Shown: positions 15,522-25,366, counted from the stretch's first letter. The stretch is 64,000 nucleotides of DNA from Gemmatimonadota bacterium (GCA_022571515.1 JACZXQ010000021.1:1-64000), one strand, 5' to 3'. Made by a program: numbers and translations. Notes: generated by a model from the sequence alone, not told the origin.

Positions 15522-17615
15522 CTAGACCGTCGCTAACTTGCGCGGTGAGAGCGGCTCGATCTCGACGCCGGGCTCCCACTTGGTGACGTGCCCGGCCAGG
15601 GCGCTGGCCACCACGGAGTAGGGTGACACCAGGTAGAGCTGCCCGGGGCCCGATCGGCCTGGGAAGTTCCGGTTCTGCGATGACACGGACACTTCTTCCT
15701 CTACGCGAGTGATGCCTGGGCCCGCCGCGATGCACGCGCCGCACCCGGGCTCGATGAAACTGGCCCCGACGCGCTCGAACAGGTCCAGGTAGCCGCGCTC
15801 CCGGCAGTATTCCCGTACCTCCACGGATCCGCACTGGATGAAGCAGTCCACGTCCGGGTGGACCGTGAGGCCCGAGCGTTCATTCGCCTCGCTGAACACC
15901 CGGGCGTACATGTCCATGTCTTCCTTCTTGCCCGCCGTGCACGAACCCGCGTAGGCGATGTCGATCCTGACCGGCGATTCGAGCTCGTCGATCAGCACTC
16001 CGTTGCCGGGGTCACCCGGAAGGGCCACCATGGGCCGCACCTGGGAGGCGTCCAGCTCGATGACCTTCACGTATTCGGCCCCCGGATCGCTCTGCATTCC
16101 ATCGATCAAACCCACGGCCCGCGCGCGGTCCATGCCCCTCTCGTTCACGAGGAAATCGACGGTCTTGTCGTCGGCGTCGATGATGCCCGTGAACGCGCCC
16201 ACCTCGGCGGCCATGTTCGTCATCGTCGCCCTCTCATCGACCGACAGGGCCTCGACCGCAGGGCCGGCGTATTCGATGATCTGGCCGATCGCGTGCCCCT
16301 CCCGGATGTAGGGATGCCGGAGGATCTCCAGCATGTAGTCCTTCGCGGTCACGTTGGCTGCGGGCGTCCCGTCGATCACGACCTTGAAGGACACGGGCAC
16401 ACTGGCGCGCACGTCCTTGGTGATCCACGAGTTGAAGATCGCCGTCGTCCCTACTCCGAAGGCCACGCACCCGATGGCACCGGCGTGTGGCGTGTGAGAG
16501 TCGGTTCCGATCACCAGCATGCCCGGTTCGGCGTACTCCTCCAAGATCTTCGAGTGGCAGATGGCCTCGGAGCCCAGCTGCTGCCCCATGAGCTCGCCGT
16601 AGAGGCGGATCCCCTGTTTTTCCGCGAAGTCCCGTTGCTTGGCCTCCAACTCGTTCGCGACCTCGAGGAGGCCCTCTTCGATTCGCTCCTGACTCATGAC
16701 CTTGGACAGGAACGTGAGATGATCCCGGAAGAACAGGACGCTGTCCGGATCCACGACCTTGGCGTCCTGGCCCACCTTCTGTTCGAAGAAGATGGCGGAC
16801 ATGGGGGTCACGTACTCGTGTGAGAAGCGGATGTCGGTGCGGAAGAAACCGGCCTCGCCGGGAGCTACGGCCGGCACACCCACGTCGTCCTCTGCCGCGT
16901 CCACCACCCAGTGGCTGGCGAAGATCTTCTCACCGAGTGTCATGGGCCGGCCGGTAGGCTGCTGCTCGGCGAGTGAGGCTGGAGTGGGCACCGTGACCTG
17001 CCCCTGCAGTCGGGCCACGTTGAACTCGAACAGACCTCCGAACTCGATGATCTGTCGCGTGATTTCGTCCGTGCCCTCCGTGAACTCCGCCAGGCGGATT
17101 TCCTCACCCGACTCGATCCTCCGGATCAGGTCGAAATCGGTCGTCGTGAGAATGCCGAGGTTCTGGCAGTTCTCGTTGTAGATCCTCTCGATGCTCTCCC
17201 CGACCACCACCTGGATACCGGCCATGAGTTCGGCATACGGGCTCTGCTCCCTGCTGCTGCCCTTGCCCCGCCGTTTTCCGGCCACAGAGCACACGAAGCC
17301 GCCGTTTCTCACACTTCTCCGTGTGACCGGCGATTCAGCTTCGCCCGTAACGCGGTTCGTTGCCCGAAGCCCCAGATACGGAAAGTCGCCCAGTGTCTCG
17401 TCGTGGAAGTAGCAGATGTACGCCGGCGTGATCTCGTCGGTGCTGATCTGATCACGGAGCTTGGCGCGCAGTTCATCGGAAAGGTCGAGGCGAGCGCCTT
17501 TTTCGAGTTGGGCGCGCATCTGCTCGGCGTCGTCCAGCAGATAGAGGATCCGTCCCTCAAACCGAAGCGTACTCGCCCGGCGCGTCATGGGGAGGTTCAG
17601 AAGGTCAGCGTTCAT
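15522..17615 (-). CDS. Aconitase-family hydro-lyase with N-terminal swivel domain
   Basis: A 697-residue [4Fe-4S] hydro-lyase. The N-terminal third resembles the small or swivel domain (DQISTDEITPAYICYF, GKRRGKGSSREQSPYAEL, NCQNLGILTTTDFDLIRRI). The C-terminal two thirds are the iron-sulfur catalytic part (GTDSHTPHAGAIGCVAFGVG, AYAGSCTAGKKEDM, IEPGCGACIAAGPG), with the three cluster cysteines present. Swivel-first order is known from AcnB, but the HEAT-like domain of AcnB is absent and the length is that of fused LeuC/LeuD-type enzymes. The substrate (citrate, isopropylmalate, homocitrate or other) is undecided. It is upstream of, and one base from, the dehalogenase-like gene. Confidence 0.8.
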   Translation of the reverse strand: MNADLLNLPMTRRASTLRFEGRILYLLDDAEQMRAQLEKGARLDLSDELRAKLRDQISTDEITPAYICYFHDETLGDFPYLGLRATNRVTGEAESPVTRRSVRNGGFVCSVAGKRRGKGSSREQSPYAELMAGIQVVVGESIERIYNENCQNLGILTTTDFDLIRRIESGEEIRLAEFTEGTDEITRQIIEFGGLFEFNVARLQGQVTVPTPASLAEQQPTGRPMTLGEKIFASHWVVDAAEDDVGVPAVAPGEAGFFRTDIRFSHEYVTPMSAIFFEQKVGQDAKVVDPDSVLFFRDHLTFLSKVMSQERIEEGLLEVANELEAKQRDFAEKQGIRLYGELMGQQLGSEAICHSKILEEYAEPGMLVIGTDSHTPHAGAIGCVAFGVGTTAIFNSWITKDVRASVPVSFKVVIDGTPAANVTAKDYMLEILRHPYIREGHAIGQIIEYAGPAVEALSVDERATMTNMAAEVGAFTGIIDADDKTVDFLVNERGMDRARAVGLIDGMQSDPGAEYVKVIELDASQVRPMVALPGDPGNGVLIDELESPVRIDIAYAGSCTAGKKEDMDMYARVFSEANERSGLTVHPDVDCFIQCGSVEVREYCRERGYLDLFERVGASFIEPGCGACIAAGPGITRVEEEVSVSSQNRNFPGRSGPGQLYLVSPYSVVASALAGHVTKWEPGVEIEPLSPRKLATV

Positions 17616-17867
17616 ATGAGTTCAAGTGATGGCCGTGTCGGTGATTTCAGGTACGGATCGCATACCCACACATGGTTCGGAAGAGCCCCCCCGGAGGGCG
17701 AGAGCCCACCGGAAGGCCGTGGAAGATCACGTACCATCTGGGCTACCGGCAAGGCAACCGTCTTTTTGGCGAATGCGTCGTAATCCTACACGCAATAGTA
17801 TGACACTTGTAGAAGACATGATCGCGCGGTAGAGCTCGTCAACGATGGCAGGAAAGGCAGGACCGTG

Positions 17868-19016
17868 ATGAGGAAGGTGATTTTGGCGCTTGCGGCGGTA
17901 GGCGTCGTGGGGTTGTCGTCCGCTCCCGTGTTTGCACAGGGACCTACGCTCACCAAGGACGCCGAGTTCCCGGAAGCCTTCGGGATGTTGAGCACTGTCC
18001 GCGAGCTTCCGGACGGCCGCGTGATGGTCGCCGATCCACTGGGTCAGATGCTCGCGATCTTGGACATGGACTCGGGAGACATGGAGGTGCTCGGCCGGGA
18101 AGGGCCGGGCCCGGATGAATACCGGCAGCCCGATGCGGTGTACGCGCTGCCCGGAGACTCCACACTCCTGGTGGATCTGGGGAACGGGCGTCTTACGGTG
18201 ATGGACTCGCAGGGGACTTTCGGCAAGACGATGCCGATCGCGGTCTCTCAGCCCGGGCGCGTTGGTCCCGGCTCCTTCCAGATGATGCTCCCGAGGGCGG
18301 TGGACGCTCAGGGTCGGATCTACTTTACACTTGGCGCCGGCTTCGGCGGGGCGGACTCCACGTCGATCGGTCGGTACGATCGCGCGACGGAGACGATCGA
18401 TACGGTCGCTCGCGTCAAGCCCCAGGAGGTGCGCCGGTCAGAAAGCCGTGGGAACATCCAGATTCGTCAGGTGCCCATGACCCCCCGGGACGATTGGGCC
18501 GTGGGGCCTGACGGCACCGTCGCGCTGATCCGATCGGACGGCTACTACGTCCAGGTGATCCATCCGGACGGGCGGGTGTCGACCGGACCTACGTTGGATC
18601 ACCGGCTCATCCGACCCGGAGACGCGGAGAAGCTGGCCTGGCTCGAGGCGGGTCGAGCCTCCGGAATGCGCATTTCCATCGAGGCCGGCCCCGGGGGCCA
18701 GCGATCCATCTCGATGAGTCGAGGGGGCGGCGGAGGTGGAGCTCCGGACATCGGCGCGTACGAGTGGCCCAGCCGGATGCCGGCGTTCCGGGCCGGCGCG
18801 ACGGTGGTCGATCCACATGGCGGCATCTGGGTCGGGCGAACGACCAGGGTCGGCGAGGCGGCGGTCTACGACGTCTTCGACGGCGAGGGCAACAAGATCA
18901 GTGAGGTGACCTTTTCGCCCAACTCGACCATCATCGGATTCGGTGCCGGGACCGCGTACGTCGTGCGGAAAGACGAGTTCGGGCTCCAGTGGCTCGAGCG
19001 GTACCGGATCTCCTGA
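17868..19016 (+). CDS. Secreted six-bladed beta-propeller protein
   Basis: A 382-residue exported protein. The ATG at 17868 follows a purine-rich AGGAAAGG site; GTG 17865 is an alternative. A signal peptide ends after PVFAQG. The rest is a repeat protein with propeller-like strands (LPDGRVMVADPLGQMLAILD, REGPGPDEYRQPDAVYAL), like the six-bladed NHL/TolB-type proteins common in this sort of genome. There is a glycine-rich loop near residue 285. No catalytic motif is visible; such proteins often bind ligands or other proteins in the periplasm. It stands alone, divergent from the aconitase-family gene across a 250-bp gap. Confidence 0.75.
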   Translation: MRKVILALAAVGVVGLSSAPVFAQGPTLTKDAEFPEAFGMLSTVRELPDGRVMVADPLGQMLAILDMDSGDMEVLGREGPGPDEYRQPDAVYALPGDSTLLVDLGNGRLTVMDSQGTFGKTMPIAVSQPGRVGPGSFQMMLPRAVDAQGRIYFTLGAGFGGADSTSIGRYDRATETIDTVARVKPQEVRRSESRGNIQIRQVPMTPRDDWAVGPDGTVALIRSDGYYVQVIHPDGRVSTGPTLDHRLIRPGDAEKLAWLEAGRASGMRISIEAGPGGQRSISMSRGGGGGGAPDIGAYEWPSRMPAFRAGATVVDPHGGIWVGRTTRVGEAAVYDVFDGEGNKISEVTFSPNSTIIGFGAGTAYVVRKDEFGLQWLERYRIS

Positions 19017-19076
19017 ACCCAGCGAGGCTTGCTTGACGGTGGCCGCGAGCATGCCGAGCCCACATGGCTTCCGTGC

Positions 19077-20465
19077 TCAGCTAAAGTCGACGTGGAAGAA
19101 GAGCACCGCAATGATGATCGACGCCACCGCGATCGGAGCGACGAAGCGGATGAAGAATCGCCACGCACCGTAGCTGAACCATCCCGGTTCGGCGCCGTCG
19201 AGGAGCTCTCCTTTGGTCGCCTCCCTGGTCATGAACCAGCCTGCGGCCAGCGTGATCGCGAGGCCACCGGTCGGCAGCATCCAGTTGGAGACGAAATGGT
19301 CGGCGGTCGAGAACCAACCCACCTTGCCGTCGAAGATCTCCATGGTGGAGAGCACGGGAGTCGAGCCGAACGAGAGCGCGGCGAGCACGGTGAAGACGAA
19401 CACGGAGGCGCCGCACATCAGCGTCGCTTTGTGGCGCTCGAGCCCGTGCTCGTCGATGACGTAACTGGCGACCACCTCGAGCAGGGACATCGAGGACGTG
19501 AGCGCCGCGAGCGCGATAAGCACGTAGAAGAGCGGGCCGAGTATCCTGCCGAACGGGACCACCGTATAGAAGAGCTCCGGCAGCGAGATGAAGAGCATGC
19601 CGACCGTCGAGCCGCCGATCTCATCCGCCATGCCGGCGACCGAGAAGATCACGGAGAACATGATCACCGTCGCGACGAGGGCGACCACGGTGTCGAGCAC
19701 GATGATGATCACCGACGCCTTCACGATCGATTGCGTGCGATCGATGTAGGACCCGTAGGTGATCATCAAGCCCATGCCGAGGGAGAGCGTGAAGAACGAA
19801 TGACCCAGAGCCTCCAACACCCCGCTCGGCCGCAACTCGGCGAAGTTGGGGCGGAAGATGAAGGCCAGGGCCTCGCCCGAGCCGCTCATCGTGAGCGCGC
19901 TGACGAGCATGAGCGCGAGAATCGCGAACAGGACCGGAAGGAAGATCCGGGCAATGCGCTCGATACCCTTCTGCACACCGAAGTAGACGATCGACACGGT
20001 GGCGATGCTGAACAGAAGCGAGATTAACAGCTGGAGGCCCCCGTTGCTGGACTGGGTTCCAAAAAGATCACCCATCGACAGATCGGCCGGGAAACCGCCC
20101 GTGGACCATGCGACGGTCTTCGTGAAGTAGAAGAGCGACCAGCCCGCGATGACGGTGTAGTAGCTGAGCAGGATGAATCCGCAGAGCACGCCCCAGCCGC
20201 CGACGAGCCCCCACAAGGGCCCGACTGCCTCCCTGAGAGCGCCGATGGCGCTCTTCTGCGTTTTCCGACCGATCAGCAGTTCCGCCATCATGATCGGCAG
20301 CCCCACCGCAGCGATGCAGACGAGGTAGACGAGCACGAACGCGCCGCCCCCGTTGTCCCACGTAATGAACGGGAACTTCCACAGGTTGCCGAGCCCGATG
20401 GCGCTGCCGGTGGCAGCGAGGATGAATCCGAAATTCGAGCTCCAGTTACCGCGCTGCGACTCCAT
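19077..20465 (-). CDS. Sodium-dependent transporter, NSS (SNF) family
   Basis: Integral membrane symporter of 462 residues with about eleven to twelve hydrophobic segments. The first segment carries the family signature GSAIGLGNLWKFPFI followed by NGGGAF, which binds sodium and substrate in LeuT-type carriers. Members import amino acids or related amines with sodium. The substrate cannot be read from the sequence. The gene is convergent with the propeller gene and divergent from the BMP-type ABC operon, whose promoter lies in the shared 335-bp gap. Confidence 0.9.
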   Translation of the reverse strand: MESQRGNWSSNFGFILAATGSAIGLGNLWKFPFITWDNGGGAFVLVYLVCIAAVGLPIMMAELLIGRKTQKSAIGALREAVGPLWGLVGGWGVLCGFILLSYYTVIAGWSLFYFTKTVAWSTGGFPADLSMGDLFGTQSSNGGLQLLISLLFSIATVSIVYFGVQKGIERIARIFLPVLFAILALMLVSALTMSGSGEALAFIFRPNFAELRPSGVLEALGHSFFTLSLGMGLMITYGSYIDRTQSIVKASVIIIVLDTVVALVATVIMFSVIFSVAGMADEIGGSTVGMLFISLPELFYTVVPFGRILGPLFYVLIALAALTSSMSLLEVVASYVIDEHGLERHKATLMCGASVFVFTVLAALSFGSTPVLSTMEIFDGKVGWFSTADHFVSNWMLPTGGLAITLAAGWFMTREATKGELLDGAEPGWFSYGAWRFFIRFVAPIAVASIIIAVLFFHVDFS

Positions 20466-20800
20466 TCATTACTCCGTCGTCGTGGTTCTTCGATACCGCC
20501 TGCTACTCACCCTGCACGGCCCGGGAGGGTCAGCATTTCGGCGAGAACATATTCGCCCCCTCGCACTCCCGACAGGCAGTGGTCTAGACTTGGTGTCCGA
20601 GCCAGAGCCCGGGGCGCCCGTGGTACCAAGAACATGGAAGGACTTCTCACGGTGAAACATCGCATATCGCTTCGCCCCATTCCGAATCATCTGACTCCTT
20701 CGAGGCGTCCTTGACGGTGGGATGCCCGGGGCTTCTAATTGCCCCGACAAGCGGCCGGCTGCTGGCGGCCCGTGCTGGGTGCCCGCACCGAGGGAGTGAA
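20466..20800. other. 335-bp divergent intergenic region
   Basis: It separates the minus-strand transporter from the plus-strand ABC operon. No gene is supported. It holds one good plus-strand promoter (20711-20739). No riboswitch fold was recognised in the 55-base leader. Confidence 0.6.
20711..20739 (+). promoter_or_regulatory. Sigma-70-type promoter of the BMP ABC operon
   Basis: TTGACG at 20711-20716 and TCTAAT at 20734-20739 are separated by 17 bases, the ideal spacing. Transcription would start near 20,746, giving a leader of about 55 bases to the ATG at 20801, which has an AGGGAGTG ribosome site. Confidence 0.65.
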
Positions 20801-21847
20801 ATGGCCGTAGCGAGTGAGCCCGTGGACTTCGTGCGGCGAGTAGCAAGATTGGGCCTTTGGCTCGCCTTCCTCTCGTCGGCGTGCCAGCCGCCGGGGGAGG
20901 ACGCTGGAGCACCATTCCAGGTGGCGTTGCTCACCTCCGGTCCCGTCAGTGATGCGGGCTGGTACGCCGGTGCGTACGAAGGTCTCCAGATGATCGCCGA
21001 TTCCTTCGGTGCTCACATCAGCCATCAGCAGACCCGCACGCCCGCCGAATTCGACGAGGCGTTTTTCGCGTATGCCTCTTCGGGGTACGACCTCATCTTC
21101 GCGCACGGCTTCGAATACCAGGACGCGGCCATCCGTGCGGGTGCGGAGTTCCCCGAGACGACCATCATCGTGAGCGCGGGCGGGCGGGTCGCGCACAACG
21201 TCATTCCACTCATCTTCCAACTGGAAGAGGGAAGTTATCTGGCCGGCATCGCGGCGGGGTCGTTGACCAAGACCGGAGTCATCGGGATGGTTGGGGGTGT
21301 GGCGATTCCGCCTGCCGAGGGCACGTTCGACGCGTTCGAGGCGGGCGCGAAATCGGTGAGGCCGGATGTCGAGGTCCTCGTGACCTGGATCGGAAGCTGG
21401 AATGACGTGACAGCGGCCAAGGAAGCCGCGGTGGCCCTGCTCAGGCGCGACGTGGACATCCTCATCCACAACACGGATGCAGCGAGTTTCGGAGTTTTTC
21501 AAGCGGTGCGCGAGGCACGCGGCGATGGGCGAGACGTCTGGGCCATGGGAATGAACCGGGATCAGAACGACGTGGCGCCCGAGCTCATCCTTGGGAGCGC
21601 GGTGATCCGGATTCCGGAGGGATTCGTGGAGATTACACGCCTTTGGTACGACGGCGACCTCCCTGGCGAGGCCTACTACGCCGGTAGCAAGGCCTCCTTG
21701 GTCGACTACGTCGTGAATCCGGCGCGTGTGGCCGAGTACACACCCGAGCTCTTGGCCCTGCTCGAGGAAACACGGACCGGCATTCGAGAGGGAACGGTGG
21801 ACATCCCACGAATCCAGTTCGTCTCCGATGAGGAAGCGAACCGCTGA
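20801..21847 (+). CDS. BMP-family substrate-binding lipoprotein of an ABC importer
   Basis: Predicted nucleoside-type solute-binding protein. The ATG at 20801 follows AGGGAGTG and gives a lipoprotein signal with the lipobox LSSAC, so the protein is tethered to the outer face of the membrane. The mature part matches the BMP/Med fold (VALLTSGPVSDAGWYAGAYEG, then FAHGFEYQDAA, GVIGMVGG and ILIHNTDAASFGVFQA). BMP proteins deliver nucleosides, or in some bacteria other small molecules, to their ABC permeases. It is the first gene of a four-gene transporter operon, two bases before the ATPase gene. Confidence 0.88.
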   Translation: MAVASEPVDFVRRVARLGLWLAFLSSACQPPGEDAGAPFQVALLTSGPVSDAGWYAGAYEGLQMIADSFGAHISHQQTRTPAEFDEAFFAYASSGYDLIFAHGFEYQDAAIRAGAEFPETTIIVSAGGRVAHNVIPLIFQLEEGSYLAGIAAGSLTKTGVIGMVGGVAIPPAEGTFDAFEAGAKSVRPDVEVLVTWIGSWNDVTAAKEAAVALLRRDVDILIHNTDAASFGVFQAVREARGDGRDVWAMGMNRDQNDVAPELILGSAVIRIPEGFVEITRLWYDGDLPGEAYYAGSKASLVDYVVNPARVAEYTPELLALLEETRTGIREGTVDIPRIQFVSDEEANR

Positions 21848-21848
21848 C

Positions 21849-23378
21849 ATGACCGACTCGGGCGCCGAGTCCGCGTCCCCCCCCTCGGTCGAACTCGAGG
21901 CCATTCGAAAGCGCTTTGGACCCGTCGTCGCTCTGGACGGGGTCGATCTCGAAGCTTTTTCCGGCGAGGTACATGCCCTCGTCGGTGAGAACGGAGCCGG
22001 CAAGACCACGTTGATGGGAGTGCTCTCGGGCGTGGTGCGGGCCGACGAGGGCGTGATCCGTATCGCCGGCCGCCCGGTCCGGTTGGCCAAGCCGAGAGAC
22101 GCCTGGGCCGCCGGGATCGGAATGGTGCACCAGCACCTCACCCTTGTTCCCACCCTCACGGTTCTCGAGAATGTTGCGCTGGGGGTCCGTTCCGCCGCGT
22201 GGGGTCTGCGCTTGCCGTTCGACCAGGTGAGGTCGCGGTTGGATGCCCTCTCCAATGAGACCGGGCTCTCGGTCGATCCCGACGTTGTGGTGGAGCGGCT
22301 CTCGGTGGGTGAGCGCCAGCGAGTAGAGATCCTCAAGGTGCTCTACCGGGATCCGCGGGTGCTCGTCCTCGATGAGCCGACGTCGGTGCTGGCGCCCCAA
22401 GAGGTGGAGGAGTTCTTCAGCGTGCTGCGCGGGCTGGCCTCCGAGGGCCGCACGGTATTGCTCATCTTGCACAAAATCGACGAGATCCTCGCCGTGGCCG
22501 ACCGCGTCACGGTGCTCCGAGGGGGGCGTGTGGTCCACTCGGGGGTGAGCGACACCATGGATTCCGGATCGCTGGCCCGCTTGATGATCGGGCGCGCCGT
22601 CGCCGCACATGAGCCGCCGCGGCCGTCCGAACCCGGTGCCGAGCTGGTTCGACTTGAGGGGGTCAGCGCCCGAGGCTCCAAGGGCGAGATGGCCCTTCGC
22701 GATGTGCACCTGACGGTGCGGCGGGGTGAGATCGTGGGCGTCGCCGGAGTGGATGGGAACGGCCAGCGGGAGTTGGCGCTCATCCTTGCCGGGGCCGAAT
22801 CGCCCGAGTTTGGCACGGTCCACCTGCCGGACACCGTGGGATTCATTCCGGCGGACCGTTTGGGCGAGGCGCTGGTGCCCGATTTCGACCTGACGCAAAA
22901 CGTGGCGCTCGCGCTCACGGAGGCTCCCCGGTACCGGCAGGGGGCGCTGCTGCGGTGGGGACGGCTGCGTTCGGCCACCGCCAGGCTCATGGACCTGCAC
23001 GGAGTTGGGGCGCCGACCCCCGCGGTGCGCGCGTGGCAGCTCTCGGGCGGCAACCAGCAGAAGCTCGTGGTCGGACGCGAATTGATGCGGAGCCAGAACC
23101 TGTTGATCGCGCGCAACCCGACCCGTGGCCTCGACGTCGCCGCCGGGCGGTTCGTGAAGGACGAGCTCAGGCGCATGAGTCGATCGTCGGCGGGGGAGGA
23201 AGGCGAAGACCCACCCGGGGTCGTGGTCATTTCGAGTGATCTCGATGAGGTCCTCGAACTGTCGGACCGCATCTTCGTGCTCAGGCGGGGACGGCTGTTG
23301 GCGGTCCCGGAGGATCGGCGCACGAGGGAGTTCGTAGGAGCGCTCATGGTTGCTCACGCCGGGGACCCGAGTGAATAG
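21849..23378 (+). CDS. ABC transporter ATPase, double-domain sugar/nucleoside type
   Basis: Two nucleotide-binding domains in one chain of about 509 residues, as in NupO/YufO and RbsA. Domain 1 has Walker A GENGAGKT, signature LSVGERQR and Walker B with DEPTSVL. Domain 2 has VDGNGQRE, the signature LSGGNQQK and RNPTRGLD, where the catalytic glutamate is replaced as is normal for this family. The start at 21849 lies two bases after the stop of the binding-protein gene; a frame extending further upstream overlaps that gene and is not real. It powers the two permeases that follow. Confidence 0.9.
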   Translation: MTDSGAESASPPSVELEAIRKRFGPVVALDGVDLEAFSGEVHALVGENGAGKTTLMGVLSGVVRADEGVIRIAGRPVRLAKPRDAWAAGIGMVHQHLTLVPTLTVLENVALGVRSAAWGLRLPFDQVRSRLDALSNETGLSVDPDVVVERLSVGERQRVEILKVLYRDPRVLVLDEPTSVLAPQEVEEFFSVLRGLASEGRTVLLILHKIDEILAVADRVTVLRGGRVVHSGVSDTMDSGSLARLMIGRAVAAHEPPRPSEPGAELVRLEGVSARGSKGEMALRDVHLTVRRGEIVGVAGVDGNGQRELALILAGAESPEFGTVHLPDTVGFIPADRLGEALVPDFDLTQNVALALTEAPRYRQGALLRWGRLRSATARLMDLHGVGAPTPAVRAWQLSGGNQQKLVVGRELMRSQNLLIARNPTRGLDVAAGRFVKDELRRMSRSSAGEEGEDPPGVVVISSDLDEVLELSDRIFVLRRGRLLAVPEDRRTREFVGALMVAHAGDPSE

Positions 23379-24444
23379 GCTACTCCGGTTCGGCGGCTTG
23401 GGGGTGGCGCTGGCGGCGCTCTTGATCACGGGCGTCGTGGCAGTGGGGGCGCTTGTGGCTGGCGGATACGACCCCGGGGTGGCCCTAGGCGCTCTTGTGC
23501 GGGGAGCCGTGGGGTCACCGGAGCAGTTTTTCTCGGTCACGCTCGTTCGCTCCGTGCCGCTGATTCTGACAGGCCTCGCCGTGGCTCTGGCTTTTCGGGC
23601 CGGCGTCTGGAATATCGGCGCGGAAGGCCAGCTGTACGCCGGCGCGATGGCGGGTGTGTGGATCGGGCTGGCCGCCGGCGATCTTCCCGGGTGGATCGTC
23701 GTGCCCCTGGTGCTGGTCGTCGCGTCTACTGCTGGAGCCGTGTGGGCTTTGGTTCCGACCTTGATGCGGCTACGACTCGGCGTGGGTGAGGTCATCACGA
23801 CCATTCTCATGAACTTCGTGGCGATCCATCTGGTCGGTTACATGGTGCACGGGCCGCTCCAGGAGTCCCGTGGGGTCTTTCCCCAGACCGATGCGCTCGC
23901 CGCTGCTGCCCGGCTGCCCGCTCTGATTCCCGGCACACGGCTCCATGTGGGCTTTGCGGTGGCGGTGTTGCTGGGGGTAGCGCTGTGGTTGGTGCTCAGA
24001 GGCACGGTGTTCGGCTTCAGGCTCCGCGCGGTGGGCCAGAGCCCGGCGGCAGCCCGAATCACGGGGCGAATCGACGGGAAAAGGGTGATCCTCGTGACGT
24101 TTCTGGCCTCCGGCGCGCTGGCCGGACTGGCCGGCGCGATGGAGGTTTCCGGGCGGACGTTCGCTCTGTACGAAGGCCTGTCCCCTGGGTGGGGGTACAC
24201 AGCGATCGCGGTCGCTTTGCTCGCGGGGCTGCATCCGATGGGCGTGGTGGCCGTGGGCATCATGTTCGGGGCGCTCGAGGGCGGGGCGGGGGCCATGCAG
24301 CGCGAAGCGGGGATCCCCGCAGCGTGGGTGAGCGGAATCGAGGCCTTGGTCATTCTGGCCGTGCTCGCTGCGGGGCAGGGCCGGAAGTGGTTGGTCCAGA
24401 CCCGGCTGGAGCGTGGGCGGCCCGCGGAGGCCTCGGTTGGCTGA
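23371..24444 (+). CDS. ABC transporter permease 1 (BMP-type)
   Basis: Integral membrane permease of about 357 residues with eight or more hydrophobic segments, of the BPD_transp_2 (branched-chain/ribose) type. It contains the cytoplasmic loop RAVGQSPAAARITGRIDGKR that contacts the ATPase, and FRAGVWNIGAEGQLYAGA typical of nucleoside-type permeases. GTG 23371 overlaps the ATPase stop by eight bases; TTG 23350 is an alternative. It forms the channel together with the next gene product. Confidence 0.88.
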   Translation: MNRLLRFGGLGVALAALLITGVVAVGALVAGGYDPGVALGALVRGAVGSPEQFFSVTLVRSVPLILTGLAVALAFRAGVWNIGAEGQLYAGAMAGVWIGLAAGDLPGWIVVPLVLVVASTAGAVWALVPTLMRLRLGVGEVITTILMNFVAIHLVGYMVHGPLQESRGVFPQTDALAAAARLPALIPGTRLHVGFAVAVLLGVALWLVLRGTVFGFRLRAVGQSPAAARITGRIDGKRVILVTFLASGALAGLAGAMEVSGRTFALYEGLSPGWGYTAIAVALLAGLHPMGVVAVGIMFGALEGGAGAMQREAGIPAAWVSGIEALVILAVLAAGQGRKWLVQTRLERGRPAEASVG

Positions 24445-25366
24445 GTTGGCGCTGCTTACGTCGTTCCTTGCGGCTTCGGTCCGGTTGGGAGTGCCACTCG
24501 CGCTGGCGGCCCTGGGCGAGACCGTCTCAGAGCGGGCGGGCGTCATCAACATCGGGCTCGAGGGATCACTCATCGCCGGCGCCTTGGGCGGTGCGCTGGG
24601 CGCTCTGGCGTGGTCCTCGGCGTTTGGGGGCATCCTCACGGGGGCCGCGGTGGGGGCACTGGTCGCGGTGGTCTTTGCGGCTTTCGTCGTGGGGCTCAAC
24701 ACCGACCAGATCATCACCGGAACCGCCATCACGATGGGAGGTCTGGGGGTGACCGGGGCCGTGTATCAGGCGCGGTTCGGACTCACCGGAACCACCCTGA
24801 CCTTGCCGCCGCTCTCCTCCGTTCCCGTCCCGCTCCTGCACCGCATTCCGGTACTCGGGCCGGCGCTATTCGATCAGGCCCCGACCGCGTATTTCGCGGT
24901 CGTCATGGGGATTCTTCTTTGGTACGGCCTTTTCCGGACGGAGTGGGGCCTCGAGCTACGGGCCGTGGGCGAGAGTCCGGACGCGGCCCAGGCGGCAGGC
25001 GTCAGGGTTCGCTGGACCCGATTCTGGGCGACCGTCTTCGGCGGTCTGATGGCGGGAATAGCGGGTGCCCATCTCGCGCTGGACTCGGGCACATTCATCG
25101 AGGGAATGTCGGGCGGCCGGGGGTTCATCGCTTTAGCGGTGGTGGTGCTCGGCCGCTGGAATCCTCTGTGGGTCGTCGTGGCCGCAATTTTCTTCGGGGG
25201 AGCGTCGGCCCTCCAGTTCTCGATGCAGGCGCTCGGCTGGGACGTACCTCACCAGTTTTTTCTCGCACTGCCTTACCTGTTGACCCTGGCGGCCCTCGCC
25301 GGTTGGGTGGGGCGCGCGCGGGCGCCCTCCGCTTTGGCACATCCCTGGCCCAAGACGAGTATCTAG
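24413..25366 (+). CDS. ABC transporter permease 2 (BMP-type)
   Basis: Second permease of the importer, about 317 residues and strongly hydrophobic. It carries the matching motifs ERAGVINIGLEGSLIAGAL and LRAVGESPDAAQAAGVRV. GTG 24413 lies inside the preceding gene behind a GGAG box; TTG 24437 with GGAGG upstream, overlapping the previous stop, is an equally good start. A GC-rich hairpin (CCGGGC and GCCCGG, 25381-25398) follows the stop with only a short T run. The nucleoside substrate is an inference from the family. Confidence 0.87.
   Translation: MGGPRRPRLAELALLTSFLAASVRLGVPLALAALGETVSERAGVINIGLEGSLIAGALGGALGALAWSSAFGGILTGAAVGALVAVVFAAFVVGLNTDQIITGTAITMGGLGVTGAVYQARFGLTGTTLTLPPLSSVPVPLLHRIPVLGPALFDQAPTAYFAVVMGILLWYGLFRTEWGLELRAVGESPDAAQAAGVRVRWTRFWATVFGGLMAGIAGAHLALDSGTFIEGMSGGRGFIALAVVVLGRWNPLWVVVAAIFFGGASALQFSMQALGWDVPHQFFLALPYLLTLAALAGWVGRARAPSALAHPWPKTSI

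Noticed and set aside
20740..20800. Purine or other riboswitch in the BMP operon leader
   Set aside because: The leader is about 55 bases, too short for known purine aptamers plus expression platform, and no aptamer core was seen.
21633..23810. 725-codon open frame on the minus strand
   Set aside because: Antisense to the ABC ATPase and permease genes, whose motifs are certain.
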